A stretch of DNA of 44,156 bases from Gammaproteobacteria bacterium (GTDB taxonomy: Bacteria > Pseudomonadota > Gammaproteobacteria > Steroidobacterales > JABDKV01). The notes beneath the pieces are model-generated. The model ran no database searches and had not been told where the DNA came from. It saw only the letters and a list, made by a program, of their open reading frames with translations. Shown here one piece after another: positions 24,539-31,329 of this stretch (the stretch's first letter is position 1; each line of letters begins with the position of its first letter). The position numbers and the translations under genes were made by a program. The stretch lies in NCBI GenBank assembly GCA_029862165.1, contig JAOTXU010000024.1, forward strand, positions 1 through 44,156. Reading direction: 5' to 3'.

Positions 24539-25186
24539 ATGCCAAGGGTTCTATCAACATTAATGTTCGCAGTGATATCCCTGCTTTTGGCAGGGTGCAG
24601 CAAAGACTCCGGACCGGGGCTGGAGATTCACGACACGAAATATACCGCAATTGGCGTCGATGGCAATCAAATCCCCACCGACACCGGTTCCTGGCCCTGC
24701 GCGTTGGACCAATACACGGGTCTCATGTGGGAAGTCAAAACGGATGAGCCCGGTTTGCACGACTGGCGTAACACATACACCTGGTATAACCCCGAAGAAT
24801 CGAACGAGCCAGGCGGTCTGGACTATCGCGGCGCCGTTGACGGCGGCGAGTGTACCGGCAGTGGCTGCGACACCTGGTCTTATGTCTCGGCGGTAAACGC
24901 AACCGGGCACTGTGGACACCACGATTGGCGTATTCCCTTGCGTGATGAGCTGGCGTCAATTAGCGATCTGCGCAAAACTGATGCACCGCCCACTACTAAC
25001 ATGCAGTATTTTCCGAACACGCAGGCCGGCGAATACTGGACTAGCAACGATTATCACTTTCAGTTTGATGCCGCGTGGGCCTGGAATTTCGGCTATGGAC
25101 ATGACCGCGTGGATTGGAAAAAAATACCCAAGCCGGTACGACTGGTTCGAGGCAAGGCGCTGCATCTTTCACGGACGAAAGACTGA
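24539..25186 (+). CDS. DUF1566-like outer-membrane lipoprotein
   Basis: The 215-aa protein has a lipoprotein signal peptide with lipobox LLAG-C20. The body has the DUF1566 pattern: DQYTGLMWEVK, W.....Y.W, a GHHDWRIPLRDEL motif, then GEYWTSNDY and a C-terminal strand VRLVRGK. Six cysteines lie in the mature part, suggesting disulphides. DUF1566 proteins are exported and of unknown function. Two ATG codons are adjacent; the second (24539) has AGGAG at a better distance. It is 12 bases upstream of the heme A synthase gene, so it is probably co-transcribed with it, and is divergent from the oxidase genes. Confidence 0.85.
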   Translation: MPRVLSTLMFAVISLLLAGCSKDSGPGLEIHDTKYTAIGVDGNQIPTDTGSWPCALDQYTGLMWEVKTDEPGLHDWRNTYTWYNPEESNEPGGLDYRGAVDGGECTGSGCDTWSYVSAVNATGHCGHHDWRIPLRDELASISDLRKTDAPPTTNMQYFPNTQAGEYWTSNDYHFQFDAAWAWNFGYGHDRVDWKKIPKPVRLVRGKALHLSRTKD

Positions 25187-25198
25187 TCAGGCAATGCG

Positions 25199-26173
25199 AT
25201 GACTACAGCAAAGTACGCCTTGCTTCTTGTTATCGTTCTGGTGTCGTTGAGCGCCTATTTGCGTCTGTCGCATTCGGGAATCGGGTGTTCTGACTGGCCG
25301 TCTTGTTACGGGCAGATCGGGTCAATGCCTGTTGTTACTCAAGAAACCAATACACAGGGTGCATACGAACGACTCGGCGATCAGGCAAACGAACCACTCG
25401 CCTGGGCCACGCCGTTGCATCGACTTGTTGCCAGTGTTCTGGGTCTGCTCATCCTGTTTCTGAACATTACGGCTTTTCGACAAAAGCGGGATCGTCTGCT
25501 TTCGCTGGCACTGCTCGGGCTCACGGTTTTTCTGGCCGTACTGGGTATCAGAAGCGGCAGCCTGCACAGTCCGGCTGTAGTTATGGGCAACCTCGCCGGC
25601 GGCTTTCTGATGCTCGCTTTGCTTGGGTGGGTGGTCTTCAAGTCCGGTCGATCAAGTGGCGCAGGGGGCTCTCTGCGCGGCTGGGCCGTGGCGGCATTGG
25701 TACTGCTCGGTCTACAGGTAATGCTTGGCGGTCTGACCAGCGCCAATTTTGGCGCAACCGCCTGCATGACTTTGCCAGACTGCAATGGCTCCTGGTTGCC
25801 GGGGGCCGAACTGATTACTGCTTTCGATCTGTCGCGGGTCCACGAGGTCAACAAGCAGGGGATCGCGATAGGCGGTGCCGAGCGCGCGGCGATTCACATG
25901 ACACACCGTTTGAGTGCAATACTGACACTGGCGGTTTTGTTGGCGACCGGTTTCAGCGCGCTGCGTGCCGATCGAAGACTTCGTATTGTGGCGATTACTA
26001 TTATCGTTCTTGCAGTCGCCGAGTTTTCCATTGGTGTGACGGCAATTGTTGCGAGTCTGCCGATCGGTCTGGCGGTAGCGCATAACTGGCTCGCGGCACT
26101 GCTGGTGTTGGCTCTGTTGGCTCTGCTGGCCCCGCCACGAACCGGGCAGACCACTGTTGAGCACAACCCATGA
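25199..26173 (+). CDS. ctaA: Heme A synthase, CtaA/COX15 family
   Basis: This 324-aa inner-membrane enzyme converts heme O to heme A. It has eight predicted helices in two similar halves, with the four conserved heme histidines H74 (PLHRLVAS), H123 (LHSPAVVMG), H236 (THRLSA) and H295 (AHNWLAA). It also has the extracytoplasmic cysteine pairs C30/C36 (GIGCSDWPSCYG) and C189/C195 region (ACMTLPDCNGSW). This matches the family fully. It indicates that an enzyme nearby uses heme A. The usual partner ctaB (heme O synthase) is not in the window. Its stop overlaps the SCO gene by 4 nt (ATGA). Confidence 0.95.
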   Translation: MTTAKYALLLVIVLVSLSAYLRLSHSGIGCSDWPSCYGQIGSMPVVTQETNTQGAYERLGDQANEPLAWATPLHRLVASVLGLLILFLNITAFRQKRDRLLSLALLGLTVFLAVLGIRSGSLHSPAVVMGNLAGGFLMLALLGWVVFKSGRSSGAGGSLRGWAVAALVLLGLQVMLGGLTSANFGATACMTLPDCNGSWLPGAELITAFDLSRVHEVNKQGIAIGGAERAAIHMTHRLSAILTLAVLLATGFSALRADRRLRIVAITIIVLAVAEFSIGVTAIVASLPIGLAVAHNWLAALLVLALLALLAPPRTGQTTVEHNP

Positions 26174-26802
26174 GACAAAAAGCATTCGTCGTCGTTTTGG
26201 CCGCACTGATCATGGGACTGTCCATTATCTGGTATCAAAGCGTCCGGCCAGGCACCCAGACCGGCCCACACACATTATTGATGGGCACGGTGTGGCCGGA
26301 TCCCCGGCCTCTACCCGAATTTCAGCTTCTGGACCACGACGGAGAGACGTTTAGCCGTGATCAGTTACGAGGGCAATGGACACTGATGTTTTTTGGCTAT
26401 ACGTCCTGTCCGGACATTTGTCCGACTACGATGCTGACTCTGAGTCGGGTGAAATTCGAGATGGAGGAGTCCGGCGTCGATAGTCCACACGTAGTGTTGG
26501 TTACCGTTGATCCAAATCGAGATGACCCAGAGACACTGGCCCGCTATGTGAGTCATTTTGATGAGGCCTTTGTCGGGGTCCGCGGCGAAGATGATGAGTT
26601 GCGCACACTATCCCTACAGATCGGTGCAATGTATGAGCGCGATGCACCGGATGAAGATGGCAACTATGACGTCGCCCACAGCGCTTCGCTTTTTCTGGTT
26701 GATCCTCAGGTGCGAATGCACGCAGTGTTTTCGCCGCCTCACAAACCAGTAGACATCGCGGAAAAATTGGGCTTGATTCGCCTGCAATACGAAAAATCTT
26801 GA
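26170..26802 (+). CDS. SCO1/SenC-type copper chaperone
   Basis: The 210-aa protein has an N-terminal membrane anchor (about 5-22) and a thioredoxin-like domain with the SCO copper site C80-x3-C84 (GYTSCPDICPTT) and H170 (YDVAHSASLFLVDP). It has the standard SCO length and layout. It would mature the CuA centre of an oxidase subunit II. It is the second SCO gene of this island; the other one (21013-21840) is more divergent and is anchored at the other end. The start overlaps the stop of ctaA (ATGA), so the two are translationally coupled. Confidence 0.95.
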   Translation: MRQKAFVVVLAALIMGLSIIWYQSVRPGTQTGPHTLLMGTVWPDPRPLPEFQLLDHDGETFSRDQLRGQWTLMFFGYTSCPDICPTTMLTLSRVKFEMEESGVDSPHVVLVTVDPNRDDPETLARYVSHFDEAFVGVRGEDDELRTLSLQIGAMYERDAPDEDGNYDVAHSASLFLVDPQVRMHAVFSPPHKPVDIAEKLGLIRLQYEKS

Positions 26803-26809
26803 GACGTTT

Positions 26810-27145
26810 TTGGCAAGGGAAAATAAAAAAGAGCTGAGTGGTGCAGAGCAGAAACGGCTTTTGATCGAGGCGGTACATTCGCAAGACCTAGGGCACAAAG
26901 CACTGCTCCGAGTTATCATTAGGCTTTGCAATTCCTTAGAGAAAGGCGTAATTCTGGAGGCGTTTGAGACTGGCCTCGGGAAATCACCGGAACCGAGGGA
27001 TGACTGCGTCCTTTTTGATGATCTCGCGCTTCGGTTTACAGTTAATGGAAGACTTGCGGATATTTTTAGAGTCATTGAAGGCACGACAACGCCTGCAAAT
27101 ATCGTGATTCGAAGCGAGTCAGATGGGGGTGGTAACAAACAATAA
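26810..27145 (+). CDS. Hypothetical protein, 111 aa
   Basis: I do not recognise this protein. It begins with TTG 26810 (MARENKKELSGAEQKRLLIEA), has a charged helical N-terminal half and a possible beta-rich second half (LALRFTVNGRLADIFRVIEG). It has no signal peptide or membrane helix. It starts 7 bases after the SCO gene but has no clear ribosome site, and it looks lower in GC than the genes before it. It may be a real small gene, or a relic. Confidence 0.4.
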   Translation: MARENKKELSGAEQKRLLIEAVHSQDLGHKALLRVIIRLCNSLEKGVILEAFETGLGKSPEPRDDCVLFDDLALRFTVNGRLADIFRVIEGTTTPANIVIRSESDGGGNKQ

Positions 27146-27178
27146 AAGACATGAATGAGGCTGGAAAATTGCGTCTTG

Positions 27179-27222
27179 ACCCTTCCTTCTCTTCGACTTC
27201 GCTCTGGGCACGGGCTATCCTT
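27179..27222. repeat. REP-like element fragment
   Basis: The segment CTTCTCTTCGACTTCGCTCT followed by GGGCACGGGCT resembles widely dispersed bacterial repeat sequences whose reverse reading gives the familiar PERSRR string in false ORFs. Only one copy is seen here, so the call rests on recognition of the pattern. Confidence 0.3.
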
Positions 27223-27230
27223 CACCGTTC

Positions 27231-27734
27231 ATGAGCGTCAACGATCTCATCGCCGCCGCCGCACAACACCCTCTGGCCATTTTGCTTGCTCTTGGTCCTT
27301 TGCCGGTACTGGCTTGGCTCGTTGGCCGTTTCTCGGCTGATGAAGGCGAACGGTCGCCGTGGAAGTATTTATATTCTGTCCTCGTCTATGCGGCGTGCAT
27401 ACCGGGCATCCTGGCCGCCGTTTTGACCGGATACAGCCTTTTTTTCATTCGCGCGAACCTGTTGCAGGTCAACATCCTGATCTACGGTCTGCCGATTGTG
27501 ATTATGATCTTGACGTTAGTGGTGATCGGCAGGTACGTGGACTTTGCGCGAGTGCCTGGTTTCGATCGACTGAGCGGTCTGATGCTGATTATCGGCATTA
27601 GCTTTGCGATCGCATTGTTTATCGTAAAGACCCGGATCTGGATCTTCTTTGGCAGTTCGATCGCTACCTTGTTCGTTATCGCGATTCTGGCCTTCATCTT
27701 GCTGAAGTGGGGCAGCAAGAAGTTGTTCCGCTGA
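27231..27734 (+). CDS. Integral membrane protein of unknown function
   Basis: The 167-aa protein has five clear hydrophobic segments (about 12-32, 45-68, 80-98, 112-128, 135-158) joined by short loops, and a basic C-terminus (KWGSKKLFR). A loop motif SADEGERSPWKYLYSVLVY follows the first helix. No catalytic motif is visible. It starts with ATG shortly after a REP-like fragment and stands alone between the respiratory island and the convergent hydrolase gene. Function is not known. Confidence 0.65.
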   Translation: MSVNDLIAAAAQHPLAILLALGPLPVLAWLVGRFSADEGERSPWKYLYSVLVYAACIPGILAAVLTGYSLFFIRANLLQVNILIYGLPIVIMILTLVVIGRYVDFARVPGFDRLSGLMLIIGISFAIALFIVKTRIWIFFGSSIATLFVIAILAFILLKWGSKKLFR

Positions 27735-27787
27735 TCAAACAAATTGAATAATCGAGGGCAGGCAACGGATCTTCACAGAAAACCCTA

Positions 27788-27806
27788 ATGTAATGGTCTG
27801 ACCCCA
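27788..27806. repeat. Possible REP-type repeat (TAATGGTCTGACCCC)
   Basis: The 218-base gap between the membrane protein and the hydrolase contains the string TGTAATGGTCTGACCCC, which resembles the GGGGTCAGACC repeats often found near REP-associated transposases. A single copy is seen. It fits with the transposase remnant at 16213 but could be chance. Confidence 0.3.
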
Positions 27807-27952
27807 GATCGAATTCGCTTGCACGGCTATCGCGGTCACAAAATAATAAACCACGAACAAGGCCGGCATAATGCGAGTTCGCCTGTTTTAGATCAGCGCT
27901 AGCCAGCTACCCCGAACTCGTATCAAAGTCATTTTGGAGTCTAAGTACTCAG

Positions 27953-29098
27953 CTAGGGTGTGTTTTCTCCGGGTTGTCCGTTAGCAGTTCCCTGGAAGAA
28001 ATCGACCGGCAAATCATGACTGTTGGCATAGCCCGAATTGAGAAAGCGCCGGTATTGCAGCTCGTTCGCAACATAGCGTTTCAGAAACGCCACCACGTAA
28101 AGCCTGCTTAGGCGATGAGCTTCTTCGAACGCAATCAGCTCGGGCGCGCAACCTTCATCCACGTTACCGAGCAGAAAATCTATGACATCCGGCGGGATGC
28201 CGGTGCTGAGCAATGCATCCGCGATTACGCAGATATCCGAGAACGACTGGTGGCCGCCGTCGAGAATATCGACACGAAATCGCGGATGTGCCGGTAGCAG
28301 TGACCAGGGTCGCGTGCTCTCCGGATCGATAGGGGTCGTGATATCCGCAGTCCCGCCGAGGATCAAGGTCGGAATGCCGATGGATGCCAGCTCGATGTCA
28401 CCGAGGACGCCGGACGCAGGCGCGAACGGAGCGATGGCTGCAACCCGACGGTCGGGCGGTATCGCCTGGTACCCGCTGGCCATTGCAAGGCTGGTAAATC
28501 CGCCGAAGGAATGGCCCGTAACGCCGATTCTTGTCGAGTCGATCGTGCCGGCGAAAGCGTCGTCGGGATCGGCGTTTTTAGCCAACATTTGCGTGATGAC
28601 AAAGGAAATGTCCTGCGGCCGGTCGAGAGCGGACTGCTGGAGCGGAACAGCCGTGCCAAATACAAGGTCGGCAGCCGTATTGCCGGTATGATCCGGCGCC
28701 ACGACGATGAACCCGTGACTGGCAAGAGCCTCCGTCAGGAAAAACGATTGATAGCGGATCCCGCCGCTGCCATGTGAAAAGACGATCAGCGGCCGCACCG
28801 TCTCGGTCGACACGGGTGGCTCATGGAGCGCGATCGCCGACTGCAGGGTCGCGAATACGAGATCATATTCGGAAAGCGAAACGCCGCCGGTGTCGTTGGC
28901 GTCTACCGGATACCAGACGTCGACGAGCAGGGGCCGATCATTGCGTGCCGGGTCGACAATTCCAAATGTCGTGCGCCCAACAGCCCATGGCCCAATCTCC
29001 TGTGGCGATTCGATGCCGCCATTGCCGGCGGTAGCAACCGGCGTCTGCAAGGCAGCAAAGAGGAGCAGTATTCCGAGCCCGACCGAGTGTTTAATCAT
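27953..29098 (-). CDS. Exported alpha/beta hydrolase (PAF-acetylhydrolase/dienelactone-hydrolase-like)
   Basis: The 381-aa protein has a signal peptide (about 1-24, ending VATAG) and an alpha/beta hydrolase fold. The nucleophile elbow is GHSFGG with Ser near 197; the oxyanion strand is PLIVFSHGSGG; the acid is probably the Asp in LGGTADITTP; and the His lies in ILDGGHQSF. The order and the PDHTGNT motif after the second strand match the platelet-activating-factor-acetylhydrolase-like group of esterases. It is probably periplasmic or secreted, and acts on an ester, but the substrate is not evident. It is monocistronic and convergent with the preceding membrane protein gene. Confidence 0.88.
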   Translation of the reverse strand: MIKHSVGLGILLLFAALQTPVATAGNGGIESPQEIGPWAVGRTTFGIVDPARNDRPLLVDVWYPVDANDTGGVSLSEYDLVFATLQSAIALHEPPVSTETVRPLIVFSHGSGGIRYQSFFLTEALASHGFIVVAPDHTGNTAADLVFGTAVPLQQSALDRPQDISFVITQMLAKNADPDDAFAGTIDSTRIGVTGHSFGGFTSLAMASGYQAIPPDRRVAAIAPFAPASGVLGDIELASIGIPTLILGGTADITTPIDPESTRPWSLLPAHPRFRVDILDGGHQSFSDICVIADALLSTGIPPDVIDFLLGNVDEGCAPELIAFEEAHRLSRLYVVAFLKRYVANELQYRRFLNSGYANSHDLPVDFFQGTANGQPGENTP

Positions 29099-29256
29099 TG
29101 TTATCCCTCCCGTCCTCTCATTATAGAAGAATCAGCCCATAATGTGGCTCTCGAGCCGGGAGATACCTCAGTTGCCAGCACTTGTTGCGCCGCCGGCGTG
29201 TGCGGAGATAAGCATTATGTTCGTACTATGTTCTTGCCGATAGCGTAGATTCCGGT

Positions 29257-29281
29257 TCGCTATCAAGAATGAGTTCTAAGC
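29257..29281 (+). repeat. Second copy of the 25-bp repeat (RAYT 5'-end relic)
   Basis: Identical to 16200-16224, with weaker similarity for about ten bases upstream (TAGAyT). Downstream, ATG 29270 opens a 17-codon frame starting MSSKPSK, compared with MSSKSPK at the first copy, and then the two diverge. This supports a common origin as the start of the same mobile gene. It lies in the 551-base gap after the hydrolase gene. Confidence 0.6.
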
Positions 29282-29341
29282 CCTCAAAAAGGAATCCAAT
29301 ACATTGGGACAAAGCGGTTTAATCGAAGGTCGGATCCTCTT

Positions 29342-29515
29342 TTGTTGTGCGTAGACTTTGTGCATGTGGTGAGCAAGTGCATCGGCGAGACCGAGAAAAA
29401 TCTGGAACGGATGCCCGTTGCCGTCGACGACGTCAACGCCATACTGTCGTTCGAAGAGGGCGCTTATTTGGCAGTGCGTCGCAATAGAAGACGCTCACGA
29501 CCGCTACGACCATAG
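29342..29515 (+). pseudogene. AAA+ ATPase fragment, frameshifted
   Basis: The frame starting at 29342 encodes VVSKCIGETEKNLER followed by DDVNAILSFEEG, matching the segment VVSKYIGETEKNL...NAILLFDEADALF of AAA+ ATPases just before and at Walker B. The Walker B acidic motif is damaged (SFEEG). Near 29490 the match moves to another frame, where EDAHDRYDH matches the next conserved stretch. No start, Walker A or C-terminal part is present. This is the interior of a decayed gene, in a gap that also holds transposase debris. The remaining bases to 29649 show nothing I can name. Confidence 0.7.
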
Positions 29516-29649
29516 GCCGCCGGTTCACGGAGAGCCATAGCCGCCGCCGAAACAACGACTTAGCGTCCGTCCCAAAATATCGAACAACGACGGATCTTGA
29601 GTGGGTAAATACCTATTGCGGGTTGAAACGGTCTGGCTAGCATAAGTTT

Positions 29650-30771
29650 ATGCTTTCACGTCAGGACCAGTCACAGCTTGCGGATTTTCTCGACTATTTG
29701 CGTGACGCCGCCAGGGTAGAGTTGGGTTACCCGGTCGCGTTCGATATCGATTATCAGGAGCTGGCGCCGTTTTTGAGTCATGGCCTGAATAATATCGGCG
29801 ATCCCTTTAAACACGGCAGTTACAAACTCAACTCACACAGGTTCGAGCGTGAAGTCGTGCAGTTTTTTGCCGAGATGACACGGGCGCCGCAGGACGACTG
29901 GTGGGGCTATGTCACCAATGGCAGTACCGAGGGAAATCTCTACGGACTTTACCTGGCAAGGGAAACGTTGGCCAACGGGATTGTTTATTTCTCACAGGAC
30001 AGTCACTACAGCGTCCGCAAAAATCTGCACTTCCTCAACATGCCGAACATCATGATCCGCTCGCATGCCAACGGACAAATGGATTACGATGACCTGCGTG
30101 AGTCGTTGAAGGTTCGTCGCGATGTGCCACCCATTATATTTGCGAACATCGGCACGACGATGAAAGAGGCCCGCGATGATGTCGGCGTCATCCGCGGCAT
30201 ACTGGACGAACTGGCGTTGGAAAGGCATTACATCCACAGCGACGCGGCGCTTTGTGGTGGCTATGCGGCATACCTTGAGCCGCGGCCATCCTGGGATTTT
30301 GCCGATGGTGCCGATAGCATCGCGATATCCGGTCACAAGTTCTTTGGTACGCCTATGCCCTGCGGCGTCGTGCTCGCCAGGGCTAAAAATGTCGAACGCA
30401 TCGCGCGTTCAGTCGCCTACATCGGCAGTTTTGATACAACAGTTACGGGTTCCCGCAATGGTCTCAGCCCGCTGGCGTTGTGGTGTGCGATACACAAACT
30501 GGGCGAGCAGGGAATCAGGGACCGCATCCGGCGGTCACTCGAAGTCGCCGAGTATGCGGAAGTTCAGTTCAACAAAGCCGGGATTTCCGCGTGGCGCAAT
30601 CCACAGTCGATTACGGTTGTCTTCCAGACTCCGGCGGCGCCGGTGCGCGACAAGTGGCAACTGGCCAGTAGCGACGGTATAAGTCATGTGATTTGTATGC
30701 CGCACATCAGCCACGAACAGATCGACGCGCTATTGGCAGATATCCGCCACGCGGGAGGAGAGGCAGCATGA
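29650..30771 (+). CDS. hdc: Histidine decarboxylase, PLP-dependent
   Basis: The enzyme removes CO2 from L-histidine to give histamine. The 373-aa sequence matches bacterial PLP-type histidine decarboxylases over its whole length: GYPVAFDIDY, WWGYVTNGSTEGN, YFSQDSHYSVRKN (H119 stacking on the cofactor), FANIGTTMKEARDD, HSDAALCGGY (D198 binding the pyridine nitrogen), SGHKFFG (K230, Schiff base) and GSRNGLSPLALW. It could use another amino acid, since group II decarboxylases are close relatives, but the motifs fit histidine best. The last codons overlap the next gene by 4 nt (ATGA), so the ACT-domain protein is coupled to it. No histamine/histidine antiporter is seen nearby. Confidence 0.92.
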   Translation: MLSRQDQSQLADFLDYLRDAARVELGYPVAFDIDYQELAPFLSHGLNNIGDPFKHGSYKLNSHRFEREVVQFFAEMTRAPQDDWWGYVTNGSTEGNLYGLYLARETLANGIVYFSQDSHYSVRKNLHFLNMPNIMIRSHANGQMDYDDLRESLKVRRDVPPIIFANIGTTMKEARDDVGVIRGILDELALERHYIHSDAALCGGYAAYLEPRPSWDFADGADSIAISGHKFFGTPMPCGVVLARAKNVERIARSVAYIGSFDTTVTGSRNGLSPLALWCAIHKLGEQGIRDRIRRSLEVAEYAEVQFNKAGISAWRNPQSITVVFQTPAAPVRDKWQLASSDGISHVICMPHISHEQIDALLADIRHAGGEAA

Positions 30772-31160
30772 AAACCATGCTTATCATCCAGCCTACTTAT
30801 CTGGGATTGCTGGCAGAGATTACTGACATGTTGGCCTGCAATGATATCAACCTGATCGATTTTAGCGGGCACGTTGTGGGGCGCATGTCGGTGATCAGCC
30901 TGCAACCGGAGCCGTACGAGCTTGCGTTTCGCATTCTGTCCGAGGCCGGGTACCACGTTTATGCGAGCGAGACATTACTCGTGCGTCTGGAGCAGGGCTC
31001 CGGAGCGCTGGCACAGTTGTCCCGACGGCTGGCGGATGCGGGTATCACCATCCGTGGTTTGCATATCGTCAACAAGGACGCGGGTGCCGGGATTGTCGCG
31101 TTGGAAACGGCCGACCAGGACAAGGCGCGGGTGGTGCTGAAAGACCAGTTGGTCAGCTAA
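30768..31160 (+). CDS. Double ACT-domain protein coupled to histidine decarboxylase
   Basis: The 130-aa protein consists of two ACT domains in tandem: residues 3-60 (IIQPTYLGLLAEITDMLACNDINLIDFSG) and 70-130 (LVRLEQGSGALAQLSRRLADAGITIRGLHIV). ACT domains bind amino acids or other small ligands and control enzymes. It has no catalytic domain and no DNA-binding domain. The start ATG overlaps the stop of the decarboxylase gene and has GGAGGAG upstream, so the pair is made together. The likely role is a separate regulatory subunit or sensor for the decarboxylase, perhaps reading histidine. That role is inference. The gap after it (31161-31329) holds no gene. Confidence 0.88.
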   Translation: MKTMLIIQPTYLGLLAEITDMLACNDINLIDFSGHVVGRMSVISLQPEPYELAFRILSEAGYHVYASETLLVRLEQGSGALAQLSRRLADAGITIRGLHIVNKDAGAGIVALETADQDKARVVLKDQLVS

Positions 31161-31315
31161 ATTGGAATGGTGGGTTGGTCCTTGCTAAGTCCAGTTATAA
31201 GCACCATTTAAACCAAACCCGTCACAGCCGCATCCAACCTCTAGCGGCTTCTTGAGCGGTATTAGGGGCTGGATTCTCAGACTCTGTTCCGTGGCCCTTT
31301 GGCGCGTTTATCACC

Positions 31316-31321
31316 TATAAT
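31316..31321 (+). promoter_or_regulatory. Perfect -10 box (TATAAT) 8 bases before a start codon
   Basis: TATAAT at 31316-31321 ends 8 bases before the ATG at 31330. Transcription would begin at about 31328, giving an almost leaderless messenger. No ribosome site is seen before this ATG. A convincing -35 box at 16-18 bases is not present, so the promoter call is only moderate. Confidence 0.4.
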
Positions 31322-31329
31322 CAGCACAC

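Noticed and set aside
25303..26085. 260-aa open frame inside ctaA
   Set aside because: A shifted frame with a high Arg/Ser/Cys content; ctaA motifs are complete in the other frame.
16200..29281. 25-bp direct repeats as attachment sites of an integrated element
   Set aside because: No integrase, no tRNA gene and no plasmid or phage genes between them; the copies look like the same coding start (MSSK) of a mobile gene instead.
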